In this document: piece after piece, positions 8,090 to 16,345 of the stretch
Position numbering within the stretch: the stretch's first letter is position 1
Layout of the letters: each line of letters opens with the position of its first letter
Assembly: GCF_963665245.1 (NCBI RefSeq)
Contig: NZ_OY762269.1
Location: 62,001-126,000 of the forward strand
Length of the DNA stretch: 64,000 nt
Direction: 5' to 3'
Source: an uncultured Paludibaculum sp.
GTDB taxonomy: Bacteria; Acidobacteriota; Terriglobia; Bryobacterales; Bryobacteraceae
The notes under the pieces: generated by a model
Seen by the model: the letters and a program-made list of their open reading frames with translations, nothing else
Database searches by the model: none
Told to the model about the DNA's origin: nothing
Program-made: the position numbers and the translations under genes

Positions 8090-11000
8090 ATGAAAGCTGT
8101 GAAGCGTGGAAGTCTGGCAGGGCCCATGTCCGCACTCCTGCTGTTCGTGATTTCAATGCCCGTCCCGGTGGCGGCGCAATCCACATTTGGTTCGGTAGTC
8201 GGGCAGGTGGCCGACTCGACGGGCGGATCTGTTCCCAACGCGAAGGTCGGACTGCTGGAAGTCAGGACCCATGTAACGCGGCAGGCAACGACCTCGCCGG
8301 ATGGCTTATACGAATTCCTGAATGTGCCCCAAGGAGAGTACAAGATCGAGATCGAGATGGCCGGGTTCAAGAAGTTCGCGACAGCGACGTTTGAGCTGCA
8401 GGCGCGGCAGATTGTCCGCATGGATGCGGGCCTGGTGGTGGGGGATGTAGCCGCGACGGTGGAGGTGGCGGGCACGGCGCCGCTGGTGAATACGGAGACG
8501 CCTACAGTTTCGTCCGTGCGCAGCAACGAGCAATTGCTGAAGGGCCCGTTCATGTACCGGTCGGCGGCGACGTCGCCGGCGCGTGTGCTGGGGCTGTTCT
8601 CGGAGTCGCAACTGGGTGTGAGTGAAGAGCGGCAGTTCTCGCTGTCGGGCGGAATGGTATATCAGAACGACGTCTCGGTGGACGGAATTCTGTCGACAAA
8701 CATCCGTGACAACGGCATCGGGTTGCGGGCGGAAGGGCTGTTTCCTTCGACGGACACGATCCAGGAGTTGAAGGTGAGCTCGGTGAACAATAATGCCGAG
8801 TTCGCGCAGATGGGCAGCATCACGACGATCACGAAGTCGGGGACGAACGCGTATCACGGGTCGGTGCTGTACAACTACTACGGCAATTCGATGCGGGCGA
8901 ATCCGTCGTACTTCGCGAAGCAGGTGAACAACGGCGTGCTGCCGCGCGAAGTGAACAACGACATTGTGGGCAATGTGGGCGGGCGGATCATTCCGAACCG
9001 GACCTTCTTCTTCGCGGCGTATGAGCGGCTGACGAAGTATGGATTGGTGCGCAACTCGACCAGCGGCATCACGGTGCCGGAAAACGACATCCGGCAAGGG
9101 GATTTTTCGCGGTTCCTGACGACGGCGCAGAAGATCGTGATCAACGATCCGGCGACGAACCAGCCGTTCGCAGGCAACATCATTCCGGCGAGCCGGATCA
9201 ACAGCGTGAGCCGGAAGATCGCGGATAAGTACATCGGTCCGGTGAACGTGGCGAGCAACCTGTATTTCTATCTGCAGGACAACGCTCCGGAGATCCAGCA
9301 GAACTACGACGTGCGGATCGACCATTACTTCGGAAACCGTCACAATGTCTTCGGCCGGTATAGCTGGAAGGACTACAACCGCAAGGCGGCGACGAATTTC
9401 CAGTCGGAAGGCGGGCTGCAGACTTTGACGCCGTCGCACACCATGGTTTTGTCGGACAACTTCGTGATCCGGCCGAATCTGATCAACGAAGCGCGCTTCG
9501 GATTCAGCCTGTTGAAGGACGTGACGCTGTCGGGCATCCGGGCGCGGGACTTCCTGCAGGATACGGGGCTGAAGCTGGTGGCATCGAATGTCCCGGATAT
9601 TTCGGGGGCATCGAATGTGAACATCAGCGGATACACGGCGTTTGGCCGTGCGAAGGATCAACCGCTGGTCACGCACACGTACGAGTTTGGGGACAACGTG
9701 ACCTGGCAGGCCGGGCATCATACGGTGAAGGCCGGCGTGCAGGTGCACTGGCTGAACTTCCAGCAGCCGGCGGGCGGCTATGGGGAGTTGGGCACGTTCA
9801 CGTTTGACAACAATCTGACACGGGGGACGAATCACCCCTTCGCCAACTTCCTGCTGGGCGTGCCGACGGTGGTGAACCAGACGCAGCCTGGTCCGGGGGT
9901 GAATGCGAATACGAACCACTATGGGTTCTTCGTGCAGGACGAATGGCGGCTGCGGAAGGTGACGGTGAGCCTGGGCTTGCGGTATGAGCTGCACTCGCCG
10001 TTCGAAGATGGCTCGGGCAACATAGCGAACTTTCTGCAGGGGTCTGTGAATGGGGACGTGGTGGTTCCCTCGGAGGCTTCGCGGGCCTTGGCTACGCCAA
10101 GATTTGTGAACGCGATTGGAACGGCGAAGATCCTGACAGCGGAGCAGGCGGGGATCCCCAGCCGGCTGCGGTTCACGGACCGCAACAACTTCGCGCCGCG
10201 CATCGGCGTTGCGTGGCGGCCGTTCAACAACAACAAGACGGTGCTGCGGGCGGGCTACGGGCTGTACACGGTGCGCGTGCTGGGCCCCTTCTTCACCGGA
10301 ATGACGGATATTCACACGTCCGGCCAGCAGATCTTCACGAACACGTTCAACGACGCGACGAGCGCGCATTCCATTGTCTGGCCGAACACATCAAACTCGC
10401 TGGCGGACCTGGGCAACGTCGCCGTGGGCACGTTGAACTTCAGCTCGGCCAACGCGATCCGGTTCCGGGATCCCTACACGCAGCAGTGGAGCTTCACGGT
10501 GGAACGGGAAGTGGCGCGGCGCAATTCGGTGCGTATCACGTATACCGGCAATCATGGCGTCGGGCTGGTGACGTCGCCGAACATCAATGAAGTGCTTCCG
10601 AATACGGTGGGGTACAACAACCTGCCGGCTTCGGCACGGCCGTATCCGAACTACCGGCAGGTGCGGTTGCGGGCTAATGGCGGCAGCAGCAGCTATCACG
10701 ACCTGACCATCCAGCACAGGCTGCTGGGCCTGGGCGGGCTGACGGTGACGAACTCCTACAAGTTCGCGAAGGGCATCAGCAATGTGGAGACGGATCCGAA
10801 CAACGCGAACTTCTCGAACGAGATTCCGGCGGATTTGAACAACCGGTTCGATCCGAGGTACTGGCGCGGTCCGATGGTGGGGATTCCGTATCACCGGGCG
10901 CTGACCGATTTCCTGTGGGATGTTCCGCTGGGCCGTGGCCGTCACTGGGGCCGGAGCTGGAACCGGCTGGTGGATGGGATTGCGGGGGGCTGGACGATCT

Positions 11001-11470
11001 CGAGCATCATGATGTTCCAGAGCGGTCCTCACCTGACGCCATTCTTCACGAGCCACTGCCAGGCGGGCACCGACTGTTCCTCGCGGAACCGGCCGGATGT
11101 GGTGGCGGGCCAGGATCCGGATACGGGCTTGAAGACGACGGAGGCGTGGTTCAATACCGGAGCGTTCACGAAGGCTCCGTTCCTGAGCGCGGACGGGAAG
11201 AGCGTGTTCGCGGGCCGCTTCGGGAATGCGGGCGTCGGCTCGGTGACGGGTCCGGGCATCATGCAGATTGATGCGGGTGTATTCAAAGACATTCGGCTCA
11301 CCGAGCGATGGAGCATGCGGGTGCAGGGCCAGGCGAGGAACCTGCCCAACCATCCGAACTTCACGAATCCCAACATGAACATGGACAGCGCGGACTTCGG
11401 CAAGATCCGCGGCCTGAACGGCAACGCTTACTCCCGCCTGATTACAGGCGGGGTACGCATCCTCTTCTAG
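8090..11470 (+). CDS. Oar-like TonB-dependent receptor with N-terminal carboxypeptidase-regulatory domain
   Basis: Outer-membrane receptor of 1126 residues for energy-dependent uptake of large substrates. A signal peptide ends near residue 30 (PVAAQ). A carboxypeptidase-regulatory-like Ig domain (about 33-110; GQVADSTGGSVPNAKV) precedes a plug domain containing FSLSGGMVYQNDVSVDG and TKSGTNAYHGS, then a long beta-barrel ending in the aromatic GGVRILF typical of outer-membrane barrels. Start ATG 8090 has a strong AAGGAGGT site. It leads the plus-strand half of the glycan locus, 15 nt before the DUF2264 gene, and probably imports glycan fragments released by the exported hydrolases. Confidence 0.93.
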   Translation: MKAVKRGSLAGPMSALLLFVISMPVPVAAQSTFGSVVGQVADSTGGSVPNAKVGLLEVRTHVTRQATTSPDGLYEFLNVPQGEYKIEIEMAGFKKFATATFELQARQIVRMDAGLVVGDVAATVEVAGTAPLVNTETPTVSSVRSNEQLLKGPFMYRSAATSPARVLGLFSESQLGVSEERQFSLSGGMVYQNDVSVDGILSTNIRDNGIGLRAEGLFPSTDTIQELKVSSVNNNAEFAQMGSITTITKSGTNAYHGSVLYNYYGNSMRANPSYFAKQVNNGVLPREVNNDIVGNVGGRIIPNRTFFFAAYERLTKYGLVRNSTSGITVPENDIRQGDFSRFLTTAQKIVINDPATNQPFAGNIIPASRINSVSRKIADKYIGPVNVASNLYFYLQDNAPEIQQNYDVRIDHYFGNRHNVFGRYSWKDYNRKAATNFQSEGGLQTLTPSHTMVLSDNFVIRPNLINEARFGFSLLKDVTLSGIRARDFLQDTGLKLVASNVPDISGASNVNISGYTAFGRAKDQPLVTHTYEFGDNVTWQAGHHTVKAGVQVHWLNFQQPAGGYGELGTFTFDNNLTRGTNHPFANFLLGVPTVVNQTQPGPGVNANTNHYGFFVQDEWRLRKVTVSLGLRYELHSPFEDGSGNIANFLQGSVNGDVVVPSEASRALATPRFVNAIGTAKILTAEQAGIPSRLRFTDRNNFAPRIGVAWRPFNNNKTVLRAGYGLYTVRVLGPFFTGMTDIHTSGQQIFTNTFNDATSAHSIVWPNTSNSLADLGNVAVGTLNFSSANAIRFRDPYTQQWSFTVEREVARRNSVRITYTGNHGVGLVTSPNINEVLPNTVGYNNLPASARPYPNYRQVRLRANGGSSSYHDLTIQHRLLGLGGLTVTNSYKFAKGISNVETDPNNANFSNEIPADLNNRFDPRYWRGPMVGIPYHRALTDFLWDVPLGRGRHWGRSWNRLVDGIAGGWTISSIMMFQSGPHLTPFFTSHCQAGTDCSSRNRPDVVAGQDPDTGLKTTEAWFNTGAFTKAPFLSADGKSVFAGRFGNAGVGSVTGPGIMQIDAGVFKDIRLTERWSMRVQGQARNLPNHPNFTNPNMNMDSADFGKIRGLNGNAYSRLITGGVRILF

Positions 11471-11485
11471 CTGGATGCATCGGAG

Positions 11486-13363
11486 ATGACCAGACGTGAC
11501 CTGTTTGGTAGCGTGGCATTGGCGGGCATGCTTTCGGAGGAGAGCATGCTCGCCGGGGGCGGTGAGTTTTATACGCCCTGGCTGGACGCGTTGGTGAGGG
11601 GGTATCTGACCAACGCGAGAAGGACGAGCGACAGCCTGGCGGTGTGCGACTTCGAAGGCGGCAGCAAGAGGCCGGACGGAGTTTCGCGGTCGGGGAAGAC
11701 GTATTGCAGCGTGTCGCGGATGCTGCCGGCGCTGGCTGCTTGTGTCGTGTCGGGACGGGATACGGACGGCTCTCTGTTCCAAGCCATTCTGGGCGTTTAC
11801 CGGCATGCCTTCGATCCGGCGCATCCGGATTACTGGGGGCCGTCTCCGGCGGACAAGCCGGACCTGCGGCAAGTGGAATCATCGTTGGTTGCCTGGACGC
11901 TATGGCTGCTGCGGGACCGGTTGCCGGGCGCGCTGACAGCGGCCGAAAGAGAGAACCTGCAGCGGTGGCTGGCCTCCTGCACGGTGCGGGAGGTGCGGTA
12001 CAACAACTTCGCGTGGTTCACGGCGGTGAACCAGGCGGTGCGACTGGCGCTGGCGGAACGCTGGAGCGAGTTCCGCGGCGATCAAGGGTGGATGCTGGAC
12101 GACCTGCGGGCGATGGACGCGATGTATGCCGGCGATGGATGGTATACGGACGGCAAGGGGACGCACATCCACGATTACTATTCGTTCTGGGTGTTCGCGA
12201 GCCATTTCCTTTATTGGCGTGAGGTGATTGGTGCGAGGTACCCGGAGTGGAACAGCCGGTTTGCGGGACGGGTGAAGGAGTTGATGCTGCATGCTCCGGA
12301 GCTGTACTCGGCGAGCGGGGCGCATGCCATGATGGGCGTCTCGCTGGTGTACCGGTTCGCGGCGGTGACGGCCCTGGTGCTGGCCTACCGGCAGGGATTA
12401 TGGCCGCACTCGGCAGGACTGCTGCGGGGGCTGGTGCGGCGCAACATGGCGTTCTTCTGGGGGCATGACGCGTTCGACGCATCTAAGGGCAAGCTGCGTG
12501 AGACGATTTCGGAGCCGGGCACGCCGGAATTCGCAGAGTCGTATATCGACAATGGGCACCCGTATTGGGGGATGCAGGCGTTCGCGTTCCTGCTGATTCC
12601 GCGCGGGGATGCGTTCTGGACTGAGCGAGAGGAAGAGTTGCCTTGCGAGAAGCGCGACTTCGTGACAGCGCTGGCGGGTCCGGGTGTCCTGATTTCGGGG
12701 TGCAGGAGCACGGGCGAGTCGCGGCTGCATTTTGTGAACAATGGGCGGTTTGATGCGATCTACCGGGACCGGTATACGAAGTTCTCCTACTCCGGGCAGT
12801 TCTTCTTTTGCTTCACGAAACGCAAGGACCGGGCTACGTGGGACAGTGCGCTGGTGTTCCGGGATCCGGTGAGCGGCCTGATTGCGGGCCGAGCCGGGGT
12901 GGAAGGCGGCCGGCTTGTGGACGGCGGCTATGAGACGGAGTGGTGGGCGGTGTTGGACGGGCTTCGCCTTCGCGTCCGGAGTAGGATCAGGCCGGATCGA
13001 GACAGAGAGTTGCGGTCGCATGTGGTGGAGGCTCCGGAGGGTGCGGTTGAGCGGAAGGTCGAAGTCCTGGAGGGCTCGGCGGCCTTGCCGTTCCTGGAGA
13101 ATGAACAGATCGAGACTAAGGGCGAGGGGCAACAACTGGTGGCGTCCGCGGTACTGGGGGATGTCGGAGTGACGGCGCACAGCGGATATGACGGGCTGAG
13201 TGTGGAGTCGAAGTTCGAGCCTGTGTTCGGGCGCGAGAATATTCATCTGTTCGCGCCGCGCTGTGCTGTGGTGACGCTGAAGAAAGTGTTGAAGCAACCG
13301 GTGACGGAGTTGAGTGCGACGTTCCAGTGCAGGCCGGTGCGAGGAAAAGGAGGAGTGGCTTGA
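11486..13363 (+). CDS. Tat-exported DUF2264 protein
   Basis: DUF2264 family protein of 625 residues. The N-terminus MTRRDLFGSVALAG has a twin-arginine motif, so Tat export is likely. The first 400 residues look like an alpha/alpha toroid, with conserved phrases NNFAWFTAVNQA, GDGWYTDG and DYYSFWVFA. A beta-rich second half ends near FQCRPVR. The shape resembles polysaccharide lyases and heparinase-type proteins, but no catalytic assignment can be made. It follows the receptor by 15 nt and overlaps the RidA gene by 4 nt, which places it with periplasmic glycan processing. Confidence 0.85.
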   Translation: MTRRDLFGSVALAGMLSEESMLAGGGEFYTPWLDALVRGYLTNARRTSDSLAVCDFEGGSKRPDGVSRSGKTYCSVSRMLPALAACVVSGRDTDGSLFQAILGVYRHAFDPAHPDYWGPSPADKPDLRQVESSLVAWTLWLLRDRLPGALTAAERENLQRWLASCTVREVRYNNFAWFTAVNQAVRLALAERWSEFRGDQGWMLDDLRAMDAMYAGDGWYTDGKGTHIHDYYSFWVFASHFLYWREVIGARYPEWNSRFAGRVKELMLHAPELYSASGAHAMMGVSLVYRFAAVTALVLAYRQGLWPHSAGLLRGLVRRNMAFFWGHDAFDASKGKLRETISEPGTPEFAESYIDNGHPYWGMQAFAFLLIPRGDAFWTEREEELPCEKRDFVTALAGPGVLISGCRSTGESRLHFVNNGRFDAIYRDRYTKFSYSGQFFFCFTKRKDRATWDSALVFRDPVSGLIAGRAGVEGGRLVDGGYETEWWAVLDGLRLRVRSRIRPDRDRELRSHVVEAPEGAVERKVEVLEGSAALPFLENEQIETKGEGQQLVASAVLGDVGVTAHSGYDGLSVESKFEPVFGRENIHLFAPRCAVVTLKKVLKQPVTELSATFQCRPVRGKGGVA

Positions 13364-13752
13364 GCAAGCAGGAGGTGCTGCATCCTGACAAGCAGGTGTC
13401 CACGGGTGCGTATTCCGCAGGGGTGTTGTGCGATGGGTGGCTGTATATCAGCGGTCAGGGGCCGGTGGATCTGGCGACTGGCGAGATCAAGCGGGGCTCG
13501 ATTGAAGAAGAGACGCGATACACGCTGGCTCACATTGACAAGATTCTGAAAGCGGCCGGGTGTTCGGCGAGCGACGTGGTGAAGTGTACGTGCCACCTGG
13601 CGGATATCGATGAGTTCGACCGCTTCAATGCGGTGTATGCGGAGTACTTTCCACCGATCCGGCCGGCGCGCACGACGGTGCAGTCGGTGCTGTGGGGCGG
13701 GATCAAAGTGGAGATCGACGCGATTGCGCGCATCCCGGAAGGAAAGAGATAA
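13360..13752 (+). CDS. RidA/YjgF/TdcF-family protein
   Basis: Small trimeric RidA-type protein of 130 residues. The family ends with an arginine strand, here PIRPARTTVQSVL, and a VEIDAIA strand. Members with the conserved Arg hydrolyse reactive enamine or imine intermediates, and other members act in catabolic operons. The start is TTG at 13360, overlapping the DUF2264 stop as TTGA, with AAAGGAGGAG 6 nt upstream; an in-frame ATG at 13327 would lie deep inside the previous gene. There is no signal peptide, so it works in the cytoplasm, unlike its three exported neighbours. Confidence 0.88.
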   Translation: MSKQEVLHPDKQVSTGAYSAGVLCDGWLYISGQGPVDLATGEIKRGSIEEETRYTLAHIDKILKAAGCSASDVVKCTCHLADIDEFDRFNAVYAEYFPPIRPARTTVQSVLWGGIKVEIDAIARIPEGKR

Positions 13753-13754
13753 CC

Positions 13755-15077
13755 ATGACGGAACGCAGAGAGTTCATCAAGAGCGCCGTGATCGGCGCGG
13801 CCGCCGCCCTACAGGGCGTGGCTCAGGACCGGCCGCTGCGAGTGGGGTTTATGGGCACGGGCAATCGCGGCGGGGCGCTGTTGGGCCCTGTGCTGCGGAT
13901 TCCGTGGGTGCAGGTGACCGCACTGTGCGATGTGGATGAGGCGGCGCTGGCGAAGGCACAGGATCGGGTGCAAACGGCCGGTCAGCCGAAGCCGGCGACG
14001 TTTACGGGGTCGAAGGAGGCGTACCGGCGGCTGGTGGAGCGGAACGATGTGGATGCGGTGATCGTGGCGACTCCGTGGCAGTATCACGTCCCGATGGCGC
14101 TGGTGGCGATGAAGGCGGGCAAGGCGGTTGGGATCGAGGTGCCGATCGCGCAGACGGTGGAGGATTGCTGGGAACTGCTGGAGACGCGGGACAAGACGGG
14201 GTCGCCATGCATGATGCTGGAGAACTGGTCGTTCCGGCGGGATAACCTGGCGGTGCTGAACATGATCCGGTTGGGGCTGCTGGGGGAGATTGTCCACTGC
14301 CACTGTGCGCACGGGAACGACTGTGTGGACCGCACGCCGTGGTACTTCGACCGGCAGGGCAATGCGCGGTGGGGCGGCGAGTATCTGATCCGGCGGAACT
14401 GCGACCAATATCCGACGCACAGCCTGGGTCCGGTGCTGAGCTGGATGGACATCAACTGTGGCGACGCGCTGGACAGTATCGTTTCGATGGCCAGCCGGTC
14501 TTTGGGGATTAACCATTACTTCGAGAAGACGCTGGGGGCGGACCATCCGGCGGCGAAGCGGCACTACGCGCAGGGCGACATTGTATCGTCGCTGATCAAG
14601 ACGAAGCGCGGAAATACGATTGTGTTGAATAACGACATGCAGTTGCCGCGGCCGTACGACAACCGCTGGATGATCCAGGGGACGGAAGGCGTGTACAGCG
14701 AAGAGCGGAACTCGATCTATTTGTGGCGGCGGAGCCCGAAGGTGCACGAGTGGGAGGCGTTTCCGCCGTACCAGGCGAAGTACGACCACACATGGTGGAA
14801 GCCGGTGAAGTCTGACAGGCCGGGCGGCGACCAGACGGCGGCGGGGCATGGCGGCACGGATCCGCTGTTGATGTACAAGTTCCTGGAGGCAGTGCGGGAC
14901 AAGCAGCCGCTGCCATTGTCGCTGGAGGATGGGTTGACGATGAGCGTGGTGGTGCCACTGTCGGAGGAGTCGATTGCGGGTGGGAGCAAGGCGGTATCGT
15001 TCCCTGACTTCACCCGAGGCAAGTGGAAGACGGCGAAGCCGTACTTCGCGGTGGATGCGGGTGCGGCGCTCGCATAG
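13755..15077 (+). CDS. Tat-exported GH109-like alpha-N-acetylgalactosaminidase (Gfo/Idh/MocA fold)
   Basis: NAD-dependent glycosidase-like protein of 440 residues. A twin-arginine leader (TERREFIK) precedes the Rossmann motif MGTGNRGG. The usual EKP lysine of Gfo/Idh dehydrogenases is absent: the segment reads IEVPIAQT, followed by CMMLEN and QYPTHSLGPV. These phrases match my memory of GH109 enzymes, which use a redox-assisted mechanism to remove alpha-GalNAc. ATG 13755 lies 2 nt after the RidA stop. With the GH20 gene on the other strand it suggests N-acetylhexosamine-containing glycans. The GH109 assignment comes from remembered motifs and is not certain. Confidence 0.78.
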   Translation: MTERREFIKSAVIGAAAALQGVAQDRPLRVGFMGTGNRGGALLGPVLRIPWVQVTALCDVDEAALAKAQDRVQTAGQPKPATFTGSKEAYRRLVERNDVDAVIVATPWQYHVPMALVAMKAGKAVGIEVPIAQTVEDCWELLETRDKTGSPCMMLENWSFRRDNLAVLNMIRLGLLGEIVHCHCAHGNDCVDRTPWYFDRQGNARWGGEYLIRRNCDQYPTHSLGPVLSWMDINCGDALDSIVSMASRSLGINHYFEKTLGADHPAAKRHYAQGDIVSSLIKTKRGNTIVLNNDMQLPRPYDNRWMIQGTEGVYSEERNSIYLWRRSPKVHEWEAFPPYQAKYDHTWWKPVKSDRPGGDQTAAGHGGTDPLLMYKFLEAVRDKQPLPLSLEDGLTMSVVVPLSEESIAGGSKAVSFPDFTRGKWKTAKPYFAVDAGAALA

Positions 15078-15094
15078 AGATGACATCCTGAATC

Positions 15095-16345
15095 ATGCGA
15101 CGACGACAATTCCTGGTAGCCGCCTCGGCGGCGGCATCGCAATCGTGGGCGGGCGCGAACGACAAGGTTCGCGTGGCGGTCATTGGAGTGGGCTCGCGTG
15201 GGACGGCTCACATCAAGGAGATGCTGCCGGCGGGCAACATCGAGGTGGCCGCGGTGGTGGATCCGGACGGCCGGCGAGCGGAGGCGGCGGCGGGGCTGGT
15301 GAAGCAGCAGACGGGCAAGGCTCCGAGGGTCGAGTCGGACATGCGGCGGGTGTTCGAGGACAAGAACATCGACGCAGTTACGATTGCGACGACGAATCAC
15401 TGGCACACCCTGACGGCCATCTGGGCCATGCAGGCCGGCAAGGATGTGTACGTCGAGAAGCCGGTGTCGCACAACGTGTGGGAGGGTACGAAGCTGGTGG
15501 AGGCGGCCCGCCATTACAACCGGATGGCGGCCGGCGGAACGCAGCGTCGTTGGTGGGGCCGGTTCCGCAAGGCGGTGGAGGTGGTCCACTCGGGCACGAT
15601 CGGCGACGTGTACCAGGGGAACTTTGTGTTTCCGGGCAATCGGGATTCGATCGGTTTCAAGCCGGTGCAGCCGCCTCCGGCGTGGCTGAACTGGGATCTG
15701 TGGGTGGGGCCGGCGCCGATGCAGCCGTATCACGAGAATCTGGTGCACTATAACTGGCACTGGTTCTGGGATTTCGGCAACGGAGAACTGGGCAACAACG
15801 GCATCCACATGATCGACCTCATGCGCTGGGCGATGAAGAAGACGCTGCCGGTGCGGGTGCAGTCGACGGGCGGGCGGTTCGGGTACAAAGACCAGGCACA
15901 GACGCCGAATACGCAGAACGTGACGTGGGTCTACGATGACGGCGCGATGATCGTGGGCCAACTGCGCGGGCTGTACACTCCGGAACCGATGTCGTGGGAC
16001 TTCTTCGGCACGAAGGGGCACATGCACGTGTTCGCGGATGGCAGGATCCAGGTCACCCTGGGCCGGAATAAACAACCTGAGCCCGAGCCGGCTTATCCGC
16101 CCGACATCGATCACTTCAAGCAGTTTGCCGAGGCGGTGCGGACGCGCAACCGGAGCCTGCTGCTGTCAGAGATCGAAGAGACCGCCATATCGACGGCTCT
16201 GTGTCATCTGGGGAACATCTCATACCGGGTGAACCGGGATTTGCGGTTCGATCCGGCGACGATGCAGTTTCCTGGAGATGGGGAAGCGAACGGGCTGCTG
16301 ACGCGGAAGTACAGGAGCCCGTACGTTGTGCCCGAGAAGGTCTAA
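15095..16345 (+). CDS. Tat-exported Gfo/Idh/MocA-family oxidoreductase
   Basis: Dehydrogenase-like protein of 416 residues with a twin-arginine leader (MRRRQFLVAASAA). The Rossmann motif is VIGVGSRG near residue 30, and the classical VEKPVSHN motif lies near 123, so unlike the upstream GH109-like gene it keeps the catalytic lysine. A substrate-domain HMIDLMRWA segment carries the expected His/Asp. It probably oxidises a sugar or glycoside in the periplasm with a bound NAD(P). It begins 17 nt after the previous gene and converges by 4 nt on the next one. Confidence 0.87.
   Translation: MRRRQFLVAASAAASQSWAGANDKVRVAVIGVGSRGTAHIKEMLPAGNIEVAAVVDPDGRRAEAAAGLVKQQTGKAPRVESDMRRVFEDKNIDAVTIATTNHWHTLTAIWAMQAGKDVYVEKPVSHNVWEGTKLVEAARHYNRMAAGGTQRRWWGRFRKAVEVVHSGTIGDVYQGNFVFPGNRDSIGFKPVQPPPAWLNWDLWVGPAPMQPYHENLVHYNWHWFWDFGNGELGNNGIHMIDLMRWAMKKTLPVRVQSTGGRFGYKDQAQTPNTQNVTWVYDDGAMIVGQLRGLYTPEPMSWDFFGTKGHMHVFADGRIQVTLGRNKQPEPEPAYPPDIDHFKQFAEAVRTRNRSLLLSEIEETAISTALCHLGNISYRVNRDLRFDPATMQFPGDGEANGLLTRKYRSPYVVPEKV

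Noticed and set aside
8306..10369. 687-codon minus-strand ORF inside the first receptor
   Set aside because: Arg/His-rich antisense shadow; the receptor frame has a strong ribosome site, signal peptide and family domains.
10391..11872. 493-codon minus-strand ORF across the receptor and DUF2264 genes
   Set aside because: Crosses a real operon junction and has shadow composition.
13809..15086. 425-codon minus-strand ORF opposite GH109
   Set aside because: Arg/His/Pro-rich shadow with no recognisable domain.
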